64,000 bases of DNA from an uncultured Draconibacterium sp. (GTDB lineage Bacteria; Bacteroidota; Bacteroidia; Bacteroidales; Prolixibacteraceae), in NCBI RefSeq assembly GCF_963674925.1, contig NZ_OY771649.1, forward strand, positions 744,001 to 808,000, given 5' to 3'. Positions 35,292-44,759 of this stretch are shown here, one piece after another. Within the stretch, counting starts at the first letter, position 1. Each line of letters opens with the position of its first letter. Position numbers and translations under genes: made by a program. The notes beneath the pieces were generated by a model. That model saw nothing but the letters and a program-made list of their open reading frames with translations. It made no database searches and was not told the origin of the DNA.

Positions 35292-36176
35292 TTAGTTTTT
35301 TTGAAGAATTTTTCTTTTCTCGCGTTTTGTCATTTCCAGTCCTCGGATGGCCTCAGGATGAAATACAACGTAGGGTTTTACAACATTCAGAATTTCCGCA
35401 TCGCCATTGTTGTTTATAACAAACTGCGGAATTACAAACGATAACTTTTTGGTAAATAAGGAATCGTGAAAGATATGTACAATCAATTCACCTTTTTTAT
35501 TGGCCAACTCCCCTATTTTTTGCCCGGCATATACTTTTTGTCCTACTACAAGTTGTTCCGGATTGTACTGAACGCCATGATAACAGATCAGAGTTCCGTC
35601 GGGTTGCAACAAGGTGATACTGTTTGTCCAGGTATGATACCAATAGCGCGATTCTCCGGTTCTTGATTCTCCAACAACTTCGGCAATAACACCATTTCGA
35701 CTGGCAAAAACAGCGTCCCCCTGTGCGGCCATAAAACCTGTTGCAAACCACGAATCAGGTGTGTCATTTCCCCAAAAACCACCAATACTTTTTACATCGA
35801 AAACCGATACGCTTTCACCTTTCTTAAAAGGAATTAAATAGGGAAAATCAAGATCAACATCAGCTGTTGGATTCGAGCGGAAGGTTGCAATATCATAATT
35901 AAACCGGGGGATATCGGCATCAGGATCGCGTTGCAGCGTAAAAAGACTGTTAAAACCCGGCTCAACTTTCTTTATATAGGGCAACGGTTCGTTAAACGTC
36001 GTGTTCTCCAGATCGGCAAAGTTAATATGCAAATACATAGGCACTTTTGCGTTGTTGGAAGCACTAAAAACACAATCGCCCACGGAATTGTAATTTGCCT
36101 GCACTTCAACATACTGCGCCATTGAAATCCCGGTAATCAATATCAACTTTAAGAATAGAAGAATTTTGTGAATCAT
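35292..36176 (-). CDS. Exported M23-like (LytM-fold) protein, probably inactive
   Basis: The 294-residue protein has a signal peptide (ISMAQ) and a beta-rich N-terminal half. The C-terminal half follows the M23/LytM fold: GDAVFASRNGVIAEV, a middle TLICYHGVQYN and VGQKVYAGQKIGELANKKG, ending in IVHIFHD. Active M23 enzymes have an HxxxD motif before the first strand; here the site reads ATGFMAAQGD, with no histidine. The last motif is HIFH, not HxH. So a non-catalytic, peptidoglycan-binding or regulatory role is more likely. The gene is upstream of the SusCD operon, in the same direction, but separated by 388 bases. Confidence 0.7.
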   Translation of the reverse strand: MIHKILLFLKLILITGISMAQYVEVQANYNSVGDCVFSASNNAKVPMYLHINFADLENTTFNEPLPYIKKVEPGFNSLFTLQRDPDADIPRFNYDIATFRSNPTADVDLDFPYLIPFKKGESVSVFDVKSIGGFWGNDTPDSWFATGFMAAQGDAVFASRNGVIAEVVGESRTGESRYWYHTWTNSITLLQPDGTLICYHGVQYNPEQLVVGQKVYAGQKIGELANKKGELIVHIFHDSLFTKKLSFVIPQFVINNNGDAEILNVVKPYVVFHPEAIRGLEMTKREKRKILQKN

Positions 36177-36222
36177 AAATCGCGTGTTTTACAAACAATA
36201 AAAGTAAAAATTAAATTTAGTT

Positions 36223-36230
36223 TACCTTTG
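36223..36230 (+). promoter_or_regulatory. -7 box just before the DUF4268 gene
   Basis: TACCTTTG fits TAnnTTTG and ends only four bases before the ATG at 36235, so transcription would start at or near the start codon (leaderless). No -33 element is seen. Confidence 0.4.
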
Positions 36231-36234
36231 GCGC

Positions 36235-36702
36235 ATGTATTCAAAAGAGGAATTACGACAATTGAAAATTGATTTCTGGCAACTGTTTGACAAGCGCTGC
36301 AGTGTGCATCCTGAATTAAAATACAGGAAACGGAAATGGGTACTCCACAAAACAAAAATTAAAGGTGTGGCACTACGTTTTGATGTTAGCCGCGAAGATG
36401 CGATGGTAATTCTCGAATTGGGCAACAAAAATGAGAACAAAAGACTGAAAGCCTACGAATTTCTGGAAAGATACAAGCCGGTGATTGAAGACGGTTTTGA
36501 GAATGGTTTGCAATGGGAGTTTTTCCACGAGCGTGAAGACAGCGGCGCCGAAGTGTGCAGGATCTTCATACGAATGGAAGGTGTTGATTTTCACCGTCAG
36601 AACCAATGGCCCGACATCTATAATTTCTTTATTGAGAACATGCTAAAGCTGGAGCGTAATTTCCTTGACATAAGAGACCTTTTGCAAGAGGAACTGAAGT
36701 AA
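36235..36702 (+). CDS. DUF4268 domain protein
   Basis: This 155-residue cytoplasmic protein matches the DUF4268 pattern: IDFWQLFDKRCSVHPEL at the N-terminus, RKRKWVLHKTKIKGVALRFDV, and a C-terminal WPDIYNFFIENMLKLE. DUF4268 is a small family of unknown function, sometimes found attached to nuclease-like proteins; here it stands alone. No catalytic motif is clear. The gene has a very short or absent leader and is convergent with the SRPBCC gene. Confidence 0.75.
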   Translation: MYSKEELRQLKIDFWQLFDKRCSVHPELKYRKRKWVLHKTKIKGVALRFDVSREDAMVILELGNKNENKRLKAYEFLERYKPVIEDGFENGLQWEFFHEREDSGAEVCRIFIRMEGVDFHRQNQWPDIYNFFIENMLKLERNFLDIRDLLQEELK

Positions 36703-36739
36703 AATGCATACGCTAGGTGAATAGGAAGCTGCTTTCTGA

Positions 36740-37117
36740 CTAAATAAACAGTTCGTTAAGTGCTCCAAAATAGTCTTCATCCCAGCCTTCGGAGATGTTG
36801 TCAAAAGCATCGTCGGGAATATTGGTGTGACGCAACTCAACGCTTGTTCCTTTTTTATGCGGATGAAGTTTTATTGTCACCAACGATTCTTCTTCTTCTT
36901 CACCAAAAAACCACTTTTGCACAATCTTTTTATCTTGCTCAAATTCCACATTCACACCCGAAATACTTCCGCCCCACAACGAAAATTCGGTGTTTGGCTC
37001 CAGTGGCATAACAGCTGTTTCACCTGTCCATATTTCAAGCATATTTTCGTTGGTTAAAGCATTGTAAACGTCTTTCGGATCGGCGTTTAAAGTATAGTAG
37101 CGTTTTAAATCTTTCAT
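36740..37117 (-). CDS. SRPBCC (START/AHSA1-like) domain protein
   Basis: The 125-residue protein has the helix-grip fold pattern: RYYTLNADPKDVYNALTNENMLEIWTG at the N-terminus, a central beta run (VNVEFEQDKKIVQKW) and a C-terminal helix with GWDEDYFGALNE. Such proteins bind small hydrophobic ligands or act with Hsp90; the function here is unknown. It is cytoplasmic, in its own short unit. A -7-like box (TACTTTTG, minus strand, 37134-37141) lies 17 bases before the start. Confidence 0.82.
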   Translation of the reverse strand: MKDLKRYYTLNADPKDVYNALTNENMLEIWTGETAVMPLEPNTEFSLWGGSISGVNVEFEQDKKIVQKWFFGEEEEESLVTIKLHPHKKGTSVELRHTNIPDDAFDNISEGWDEDYFGALNELFI

Positions 37118-37197
37118 GAGCTTGTCTTTTTATCAAAAGTAACTTTTCTTTTCTTAAATGATTTATTGTCTGAACAAAAAATCTCAATAAGCAATCA

Positions 37198-39189
37198 TTA
37201 GCGAATTCGGTGTGTACGCATCACCTTCTTGTTAATTTTATAGGTGAAACCGATGGTGAAAAACTCTTTTATCTGCAGTTTCGCTTCCTCACCGGTTTTG
37301 TTGCCGTCTGCATCGTAAATAGGGAACTTAACGTCGTCGTCATAAATAAAGTTAAACATTAAACGCATATCGATGTACGAGTTTAACTGCATTTTAAAGT
37401 TGTTTTCCCAGTTCAAGTCAAATTTCTTAAACGGATCTTTGTAGTTAATAAACATCTTGTATTTCGTCTCATACGAGATGTTGTCGGTTAGATTCGTTTT
37501 GTACTTTACGTCGGCGTTTAAACCGGGCTCCCAAAATGCTTTTCGTCCTTCGTCGATACTAAAGTTTGTCTGATCAACCAGTGCCGTGTCGCGTACATAA
37601 ACGTTTTTCATTGTTAACGGCGACAAAAACAGTGACAATTTTTTATTTGGTTTGTAGTCTAGACCAATTTTCAAATAAGTTGTAGATGGTGACAGAAATG
37701 CGGAAAGCACATCCGGGTTGTTAGCCTTTGGATATTTGTACCCCTCTAAACATTTTGCGTATTAAAATTAAGCTCGGCACTGTAGTACCATTTTTTAAAG
37801 GCACTTAATCCGTAACGCGATGTAATTTCAAACTTATCATCATTCTTTTGCAACTCCGATTCATCGCCACCTGGCCTGATCCAACCGTTTCGGAATTCTG
37901 CCGAGTTTTCCCATTTTACCTTACCGTCTTTACGCGAATAATTCGCAAACCCCTTTAACACCATTAACGTAGCCAGTGAACTTTTCCCCCCTTTTTTCCA
38001 ATTATCAAGATAAGTTTGGGTAAGTCCGATACTTCCGTCGCCACCAATATTCCAGGGGGTTTCAAGCTCGTAACTTTTCCCCACACTTTTAAATTTATTA
38101 TTGTTGGGTTTCAGGGCTTTCGAAATCAAAATCTTTGGTTTGTTTTTCCTTAAAGCGTGAAAATGTCACTCCATCGTCAATCAACATCTGCACCGTTCGT
38201 TTGTCGGTATTTTTTACCATCACCGCCAGCGAATCGTTCTGCTCGTTTTTTAACCAGATTCGCGAATAACGTTCGGCCCCATTCTGCAATAAAACATCCT
38301 CCTTTTCGCCATATAAGTTAATTAACGACAAACGTGTGGTATCAATATGGTCGGCATAATTCATCAACACGTTCAAAACCGCTTTTATCGAATCGTTTAC
38401 CTGAGCCACTACTTCGTCGTTGTAGGCCTTTAAAACGTAGTAGTTATTGAGTTTAACCTCGTCTTTATAGCGTTTTATACGATATTGCAGGTTTTCATTG
38501 TATTTCTCGGCACGGTAAACACTCACGATTCTGCTTATGTAGTCGGCTTTAACCGAGTCGTTATAAAATACTCGTTTTTCTTCGATGTAGTCCCTCCGAA
38601 GACTGTCGCGACGGATAAGCTCATTAAACATATCGGGCGAATTTAAAATCGAGTCGGGAATCACTTCCGGGATATAGAGCTCTTCGGGAAAAGCATAAAC
38701 AGAATCAGTAAAAAGACTCAATCCCTGGCCTTTCGGCACCTGCCGCACTTCGTTCTCAGCTTCACGAATTATTGCCGGCGGCACGGTAATATCTTCAGGT
38801 TTTACATTTGCTTTGTATTCCGATTCAATGGACTGTACCTCCAATTGCTGATCGCCATAAGACACAAAACCCGGAACACTAAGACTGTCCTCAACATTTT
38901 CGGGCAAACGCATAACGTAATTCCCGTTAACGCGTAGTGTATCGTTCAGGTTTTTAATAACCTGATCAGGCGACTCATCTTCGATAAAATGCAGTAGTGC
39001 ATCAACATCGGTACCCACTTCTTTTTTAACAACATGCCAATTGTTATTTTCAATAAAATAGCTTCTTAAAACCTGTATGTTATGGCGCAACAGTTCCTCT
39101 TCAATTACAGAGTTTTGCGCGAATAAAAGTTTTGAGAAGCCGGTAAATAATAGAATAAATAAAAAAACTTTCCCTTTTCCTGAGAACAT
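37198..39189 (-). pseudogene. DUF3078 domain protein gene, interrupted by three single-base frameshifts
   Basis: Three frames together encode one exported protein of about 660-680 residues. Part 1 (39189-38098) has a signal peptide (to LLFAQ) and an acidic repeat-rich N-terminal region. Part 2 (about 38110-37746) starts KPNNNKFKSVGKSY and has GGDGSIGLTQTYLDNWKKGG, typical of DUF3078. Part 3 (37745-37198) has LDYKPNKKLSLFLSPLT and a barrel-like end. The frame is restored by removing one base at each of three runs: CCC (coding strand; 38106-38108), AAAA (37753-37756) and GGGG (37741-37744). The parts match so closely that real loss of function must be recent; sequencing or assembly error is an equal possibility. 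Confidence 0.78.
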
Positions 39190-39314
39190 ATACACTGTTT
39201 TTAGCTTTCGGATTAAACGCAAAAATAATACCATTGTTATGTTATCCTATATTTTAAATCTCTAAACAATTAACACCTGTCTTTTAAATTCCTTAGTCTC
39301 AAAAACTTGAAACC

Positions 39315-39773
39315 CTACCATGTTTTATAAGGATGCTCTGACAACCATGCATTAAAATACCGATGATCAGTACTCACCTCTTGAGTTACCCAATTGGGCA
39401 GTTCAATTTTTTCATTCTCATCACTAAGTTCAACCTCGGCCAGAACAAGACCGGCATTTTTATCTTCAAATACATCGATCTCCCAAATCATTCCATTTAT
39501 TTCCTCCACATAGCGTTTTTTCCGAACAGGAAAATCATGACACAGGTTCATTAAAATCTCGGCTTCGTTCACCGGAATTTCATATTCCATTTCAATACGC
39601 GAAATTCCCTGCGTTTTGCCTTTTATGGTCAACCAGGCGGTGTCTCCTTTAATACGTACCCGCACCACCCGTTCTTTGTCGGTTGACAGATATCCCTGAA
39701 CAATCGGGTTTCCCAAATCCTTTGGGCACCATATATTGGTATCAACAAGAAATTTTCGCTCAATTTCAATCAT
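39315..39773 (-). CDS. CYTH domain protein (triphosphate tunnel family)
   Basis: The 152-residue protein opens with IEIERKF, the ExExK signature of CYTH proteins, which bind metal-complexed triphosphate inside a beta tunnel. Basic and acidic tunnel residues follow in VRVRIKGDTAWLTIKGK, RIEMEYEIP, RKKRYVEE and WEIDVFED. It is probably an inorganic triphosphatase, as other short bacterial members, though other reactions are possible. It is cytoplasmic. The gene is divergent from the HD-domain gene at 39856. Confidence 0.9.
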   Translation of the reverse strand: MIEIERKFLVDTNIWCPKDLGNPIVQGYLSTDKERVVRVRIKGDTAWLTIKGKTQGISRIEMEYEIPVNEAEILMNLCHDFPVRKKRYVEEINGMIWEIDVFEDKNAGLVLAEVELSDENEKIELPNWVTQEVSTDHRYFNAWLSEHPYKTW

Positions 39774-39855
39774 GATATTAAGTTTAGTTGTTTCGAAAAA
39801 TTACGCTGACAAATTTATCACTATTTTTAATGCGGCGAACATTTATAATTTATAT

Positions 39856-40410
39856 ATGATTACGAGAGACGAAGCGCTTGAAATGCTAAAATCGAATGTA
39901 CAGGCAGAAAACATGTTAAAACACAGCCTGGCATCGGAAGCAGTAATGCGTGCAATAGCGAAGCACTTAGGCAAAAACGAGGACGAATGGGGCATCGCAG
40001 GTTTGTTGCATGATATTGATGTGGAAATCACAAACGCCGATCCTTATACACACGGGCCATACGCTGAGAAGTTATTAAAAGGAAAAGTTACCGATGAAAT
40101 GATCGATGCAATTGTTATGCACAACGAAGTAGCTACGGGCAAAGATCGTACCTCTGAATTTCAACACGCACTTGCTGCCGGCGAAACCATTACCGGTTTA
40201 ATAACTGCTACCACTTTGGTTTATCCGGATAAAAAACTGGCCAGTGTAAAAACAAAATCAGTAACAAAACGAATGAAACAAAAGGCTTTTGCGGCATCGG
40301 TAAAGCGCGAAAATATTTTGGAGTGTGAGAAAATTGGAATTTCGCTGCCCGAGTTTGCCGATCTGGCGGTTAATGCAATGCGTGCGATTAGTGATGATTT
40401 GGGATTATAA
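39856..40410 (+). CDS. HD domain (HDIG-type) phosphohydrolase-like protein
   Basis: A 184-residue cytoplasmic protein. It has the HD-domain pattern: His in NMLKHSLASEAVMRA, HD in GLLHDIDVE, a later His in DAIVMHNEVA and the Asp-like final residue near HALAAGETI. The HD fold binds metals and usually cleaves phosphate esters of nucleotides; the substrate is unknown. The open frame reaches upstream to 39736, but the ATG at 39856 gives a normal start. Confidence 0.85.
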   Translation: MITRDEALEMLKSNVQAENMLKHSLASEAVMRAIAKHLGKNEDEWGIAGLLHDIDVEITNADPYTHGPYAEKLLKGKVTDEMIDAIVMHNEVATGKDRTSEFQHALAAGETITGLITATTLVYPDKKLASVKTKSVTKRMKQKAFAASVKRENILECEKIGISLPEFADLAVNAMRAISDDLGL

Positions 40411-40489
40411 TACGAAATACTTTTTAACAATAAATATTTTAAAGGGATTGATTTTTTCTTTTTCTTGCAGATGAAAACAGAATTAAGCC

Positions 40490-43150
40490 ATGTATACCCA
40501 AAAAAACAATCAATCAACCGGCAGAAAACTATCAGTTTGTTTCACCTTACTATTACTCTCTGCCCACTTTTTTGCCAGTGGACAGGTTCTTTCCGGACGC
40601 ATTCTGGATGAACAAAAACAACCGGTGCCTTATGCTACCATTTATATTTCTGAAACGCGGCAAGGCACCACATCGAATACTAACGGCGATTTTAGTTTTA
40701 ATCTGCCAAACGGTACATTTCACCTAACAGTGCGTTCAATGGGCTACGAAAAGCAGGAGCAAACGATAAGTCTGCAAACCGACAGCTTGTTTTTGCCCAT
40801 TACATTGCAGGCCCAGAATTTTGAGTTGGCAGAGATAAAAGTGTTTCCCGGAGATGAAGATCCGGCTTATTTCATTATGCGTAAAGCCATTGCCAAAGCA
40901 CCTTATTATCGCAAGAATATAAAACATTATGGCGCCGACCTGTATATCAAAGCCAATTTTGCCTTTAGCAATATTCCAAACCTGATAAAAAAGCAGGAAG
41001 TAGAAGAAGGCCGCAAATTCAAAGATTACTTCAAAGAAAATGTAACCTATGTAATGGAGTCGCAAAACCGCATTACTTACGATTATCCCGATCAGTACAA
41101 TCAGCAGGTGATAAGCAAAAAAAGCTCGATAACGGGTTTTGATGAGCCGCCGGTAATGGGCCTGATGACAGCCAGTTTTTACGACGAACGCCCCAACGAA
41201 GTGGTTTCTCCACTATCGGTAATGGCGCTGAAACATTACAATTTTGTTTACGAAGGTTTTATTACGCTTGGCGATTATGATGTGTTTAAAATTCGCGTTA
41301 CGCCAAAACGAAAAAGCGACGAGCTGGTTGAAGGTTTTATTTATATTGTCGACCGGCTTTGGTGTATCTACAACCTCGATTTTAGCTCCAGTTTCGAGTT
41401 TTTTAATTACCACATAAAACAACAGTTCGAGAACCTGGACAACGAAAACTGGTTGCCGGTTTCGCACAATATCACTGGTGATTTCGGCATGCTGGGCTTG
41501 CGGGGCAACTTTTATTATGGCGCGTCGGTGAAGTACGATTCCATTGTAAACAATTATTCCAACATACAATACGAAAGCACTGAAATTGCTGAACAAACAA
41601 GTACAGAACAAGATGTACGGGAACCCGGCGAAAAAGAAGAAAAACTGGTTAGCGAACTAAATTCGCTGAATACCAAGGAGGAATTGAGCAATGCAGATGT
41701 AAAAAAAGTGGCCCGTCTGAACCGGAAGATCTTAAAAGAGCAGTACAAAGATTCGACTATTGTTGCACCGGACTTCGGCAGTTACCGAATTTCGGAAAAT
41801 AACGACTCGCTGCAAACAACTATTGCCTGGGACACAATAAGAAGCATACCGTTAACGCAGGCAGAGATTGAAAGTTACCGAATGGCCGATTCATTAAAAC
41901 TGCAGGAAAAAGCGGCTTCAAACGATTCTGTCTCGGGGAATGAAAGTGCCAAACGGTTTTTGAGCAGGCTTTTGGCCGGAGCTTACGATATTTCGAAAGA
42001 TTCTACCATTCGCGTGAGTTACGATGGTTTGCTGTCGCCTGTGAATTTTGATTTTAACGCTGTCGACGGGTATAAATACCGACAGGAATTTCGCATTCGT
42101 TTTTTGGTCGATTCCACTAAGCGAATTTACCTTACTCCGCAACTGGGCTATGCTTTTAACCGCAAAGCATTATTTGGCAGCCTGAACACACAGTTTGTAA
42201 ATTTCCTTGCAAAAGGAAACCAGATAGGCCTGTACGCCGGAAAACAAAGCAGCGATTTTAAAAGCGGCCTGCAAGGAATTACTCCTGCTGTTAACGCTTT
42301 AAGTTCGTGGTTTTTTGGCGAAAACTACATGCGGTTTTACGAGAGCGAATTTGTACATCTGAATTTCTCGCAGCGTTTTAAAAGATATTTCAGGTATTAT
42401 GCCATCCTGAACTTTGATCATTATTACCCGCTTGAAAACAACATTTCGTTTCCGCTCTCGGATTATAAAGATTTTGAGCCCAATTTACCCGGAAACCTTA
42501 CAGCAGATAATCCGGCCCTTGCCGAGCAAAAAAGCTTTAGTTATGGTATAGGTTTAAATTTCCGCAAATCGCAACAAAAACCGTGGCTCGAAGAATCGCC
42601 GTTTTTGTTTGTCAATGACTTTTATGAATTTAACCTGACCTACAAACAAGGTGTGCCCGATATTTTCGATTCCGGTTCAGAATTTAGCCGGGTTGATTTT
42701 ACAGTGCATCAGCAAGCCAATATTTCGCCAAGTACAGGTATTGACTGGCAAATAAATGCCGGCCACTATTTTTCGAATGATCAGATGCACTTTTCGCAAT
42801 ACAAACATTTTAGCACTGCTGAAATTCCGGTAATGATGCGACCTTTTACGCACCGTTTTCAGCTGATAAACGACTATGCTTTAAGCACTAACAAAAGTTA
42901 TCTAAACGTAATGACTGAATACAGATCGGAATACTTGTTATTAAGATACTTATCAGTTTTTAATAAAAGAACATGGAGCGAAAGCCTCCATTTAAATTAC
43001 CTTACCACGCCGGAATACAAAAATTACTGGGAAATTGGTTACAGTTTAAACAACCTGTTTTTTGCAGGTAATGTAGGAGTGTTTGCAGGTTTTAGCGAAA
43101 GTGATTTTGAAAGTGTTCAGGTTAAACTCAGCATTTCTGCTTTTGATTAA
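40490..43150 (+). CDS. DUF5686 outer-membrane protein with CarboxypepD_reg-like domain
   Basis: The protein has 886 residues: signal peptide (to ASGQ), a CarboxypepD_reg-like domain at residues 32-110 (LSGRILDEQKQPVPYATIYI, NGDFSF), then the DUF5686 region, which begins with DEDPAYFIMRKAIAKAPYYRKNI. The C-terminal 450 residues are rich in alternating strands with aromatic ends, consistent with a beta-barrel. The family is widespread in Bacteroidota; its role is not established. No TonB box or plug domain is seen, so it is not a classical TonB-dependent receptor. It ends in a strong terminator. Confidence 0.9.
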   Translation: MYTQKNNQSTGRKLSVCFTLLLLSAHFFASGQVLSGRILDEQKQPVPYATIYISETRQGTTSNTNGDFSFNLPNGTFHLTVRSMGYEKQEQTISLQTDSLFLPITLQAQNFELAEIKVFPGDEDPAYFIMRKAIAKAPYYRKNIKHYGADLYIKANFAFSNIPNLIKKQEVEEGRKFKDYFKENVTYVMESQNRITYDYPDQYNQQVISKKSSITGFDEPPVMGLMTASFYDERPNEVVSPLSVMALKHYNFVYEGFITLGDYDVFKIRVTPKRKSDELVEGFIYIVDRLWCIYNLDFSSSFEFFNYHIKQQFENLDNENWLPVSHNITGDFGMLGLRGNFYYGASVKYDSIVNNYSNIQYESTEIAEQTSTEQDVREPGEKEEKLVSELNSLNTKEELSNADVKKVARLNRKILKEQYKDSTIVAPDFGSYRISENNDSLQTTIAWDTIRSIPLTQAEIESYRMADSLKLQEKAASNDSVSGNESAKRFLSRLLAGAYDISKDSTIRVSYDGLLSPVNFDFNAVDGYKYRQEFRIRFLVDSTKRIYLTPQLGYAFNRKALFGSLNTQFVNFLAKGNQIGLYAGKQSSDFKSGLQGITPAVNALSSWFFGENYMRFYESEFVHLNFSQRFKRYFRYYAILNFDHYYPLENNISFPLSDYKDFEPNLPGNLTADNPALAEQKSFSYGIGLNFRKSQQKPWLEESPFLFVNDFYEFNLTYKQGVPDIFDSGSEFSRVDFTVHQQANISPSTGIDWQINAGHYFSNDQMHFSQYKHFSTAEIPVMMRPFTHRFQLINDYALSTNKSYLNVMTEYRSEYLLLRYLSVFNKRTWSESLHLNYLTTPEYKNYWEIGYSLNNLFFAGNVGVFAGFSESDFESVQVKLSISAFD

Positions 43151-43156
43151 AGAACC

Positions 43157-43198
43157 AGAAATAGTAGCTTTTCTCTCCAGTAAAAAGCTACTATTTCT
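43157..43198. terminator. Bidirectional intrinsic terminator
   Basis: A perfect 16-bp stem (AGAAATAGTAGCTTTT and complement, 43157-43172 and 43183-43198) with a 10-base loop; T-run to the right. It separates the convergent DUF5686 and acyltransferase genes. Confidence 0.93.
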
Positions 43199-43206
43199 TT
43201 TTTCGT

Positions 43207-43758
43207 TTAATAGTCGGTTGTAAAAAGCTCAGGGAATTTTCCTTTGATTCCTTTTTCGCGGTAAAAATCCTTCATGCGTTTAATATCGTCCTGAGCACTG
43301 TCCGATAGTTCAAATGGCTCTCCAACCGAAATTTCTTTTCGTCCCCAATCAAAATATCCCAGATACACCGGAATTCCGGTTTCTTTAGCAATAATATGAA
43401 AGCCGGCTTTCCAGCGTTTATTTAAACTTCGCGTTCCTTCCGGAGTTAATGCCAAGTGTATACGCTCTCTTTTATTAATTAGCTGAATAGTTTGGCGAAT
43501 TACGTTGGCCCCTTTTGAGCGATCAATGGGTAAACCTCCCATTTTCCGCACAAAATAACCAACCGGCCAAAAGAAAAATTCCTTTTTGATTAGAATGTTG
43601 GCAACCGCCCCTTTCGAGGTGTAAAACAACCACGAAATAACAAAATCCCAGGCACTGGTATGTGGTACTCCGATAATAATACATTTGTTTACCGGCGCCG
43701 GTTCTCCAACAACAGTCCAGCCCATCAGTTTGAGCAAAAATTTACAAATTCCTTTCAT
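43207..43758 (-). CDS. PlsC-like lysophospholipid acyltransferase
   Basis: The 183-residue protein has the acyltransferase signature: HTSAWDF (an Hx4D motif) near residue 33, GGLPIDRSKG and PEGTRS. The family transfers acyl groups to glycerol-phosphate lipids. It is shorter than a full PlsC and has just one hydrophobic N-terminal patch, so it may be a lipid-specific variant. Its start overlaps the stop of the upstream B3/4 gene by one base (TAATG), so translation is probably coupled. Confidence 0.85.
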   Translation of the reverse strand: MKGICKFLLKLMGWTVVGEPAPVNKCIIIGVPHTSAWDFVISWLFYTSKGAVANILIKKEFFFWPVGYFVRKMGGLPIDRSKGANVIRQTIQLINKRERIHLALTPEGTRSLNKRWKAGFHIIAKETGIPVYLGYFDWGRKEISVGEPFELSDSAQDDIKRMKDFYREKGIKGKFPELFTTDY

Positions 43759-44426
43759 TATATTGCTTGTATAGTTTTTATTTCAAAATTAGTGGCTCCG
43801 GCATATCTTTTTAAAAGTTCCTGAGCCTGGTTGGTGGCATGTTCAATGTTCTCTGTGGGTTCGTAGGCTATAATTATCATTAAGAACCGTTTTGTTTGTT
43901 CGGTAACACAAGTCCTCACCGAATCGCTTGTAGGTGTTCCAAAAGCGCCTTTTGCGTCTCTGAACACCGGCATAAACTCAATATTTAACTCTCCTCGCCC
44001 AATACCTTCGTAAGGCTCGTCTTTTTCGCCAATACCAAAAGTAATAGCACCGTCAATTCTATCCGCATCGTAACCACCAATTGAAAAACCGCTAGAAATG
44101 GAAACCAAATTCAGCTGATCAACCACATTATTTACCTGGTAGATTTCGCCACGTTTTAAAACCCTACGAAGTAGCGCTTCGGCCGATAATCGGTAGCGAG
44201 CAGGGTCTTTTCCGCATTTTTTATAAGCCCTTCGCGAAGCGGCAATGGCCGGTATTTTGCTAATAGCTTCCACACGCAAACTTTTGTTTAACTCCTCGAT
44301 CTTTGATTCAATCTCTTCCCAAAGTTCGCCATTTTTCTCCTGAAATTTTACGTCGCATTCGATGCATGACAAAACAACTCCCGGTACTTTTTCAGCTAAT
44401 TCATTGCTAATGGTTATGCTTTGCAT
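43758..44426 (-). CDS. B3/B4 tRNA-binding domain protein
   Basis: The 222-residue protein consists of the B3/B4 domain found in the beta subunit of phenylalanyl-tRNA synthetase, here free-standing. Family features are IPAIAASRRAYKKCGKDPARYRLSAEALLRR, NVVDQLNLVSI and SGFSIGGYDADRI. Free B3/B4 proteins may edit mischarged tRNA, but that is a family inference. The TAATG overlap with the acyltransferase gene places both in one operon. Confidence 0.85.
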   Translation of the reverse strand: MQSITISNELAEKVPGVVLSCIECDVKFQEKNGELWEEIESKIEELNKSLRVEAISKIPAIAASRRAYKKCGKDPARYRLSAEALLRRVLKRGEIYQVNNVVDQLNLVSISSGFSIGGYDADRIDGAITFGIGEKDEPYEGIGRGELNIEFMPVFRDAKGAFGTPTSDSVRTCVTEQTKRFLMIIIAYEPTENIEHATNQAQELLKRYAGATNFEIKTIQAI

Positions 44427-44492
44427 GATTTTTATCAGTAATTATATTTTTTATTATTCGAGTTTGCTCTTTTTAAATTTTTATAAAAGCCG

Positions 44493-44500
44493 TACTTTTG
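44493..44500 (+). promoter_or_regulatory. -7 box in the gap before the DUF4251 gene
   Basis: TACTTTTG fits TAnnTTTG. It lies about 170 bases before the terminator at 44668, so the pair could define a short transcript. The nearest TTG is 26 bases upstream, too far for the usual spacing. Confidence 0.3.
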
Positions 44501-44667
44501 TAAAAATTGAAGTAATCGTACCAATTTTAAGAAACGTTGCAAAGAAAAGAACTTTTGTTATCGATGCCAACTTTTAGCAAAATACAGTGTACAATGCTTC
44601 ATGAGTTTGAATTCAATTGAAATTTTCAGAAATCATATAAAATGATTTTATTTAGTTAAACTGCACG

Positions 44668-44696
44668 AAAAGGGGTATATTTTATATCCCTTTTTT
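44668..44696 (+). terminator. Intrinsic terminator upstream of the DUF4251 gene
   Basis: An 8-bp stem GGGGTATA/TATATCCC (one wobble), a 3-base loop and six T, 64 bases before the DUF4251 start. No protein gene lies before it in the 44427-44667 gap, so it may end a small RNA or act as an attenuator. Confidence 0.6.
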
Positions 44697-44759
44697 CTTT
44701 CTCAGAATCCGTTGATTTTGCGGTATAATTTTTGTATTTTGCAAAAAAAAATACGTAAC

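Noticed and set aside
37198..39189. Programmed frameshifting in the DUF3078 gene
   Set aside because: Three shifts with no slippery-site-plus-pseudoknot arrangement seen; errors or decay are simpler.
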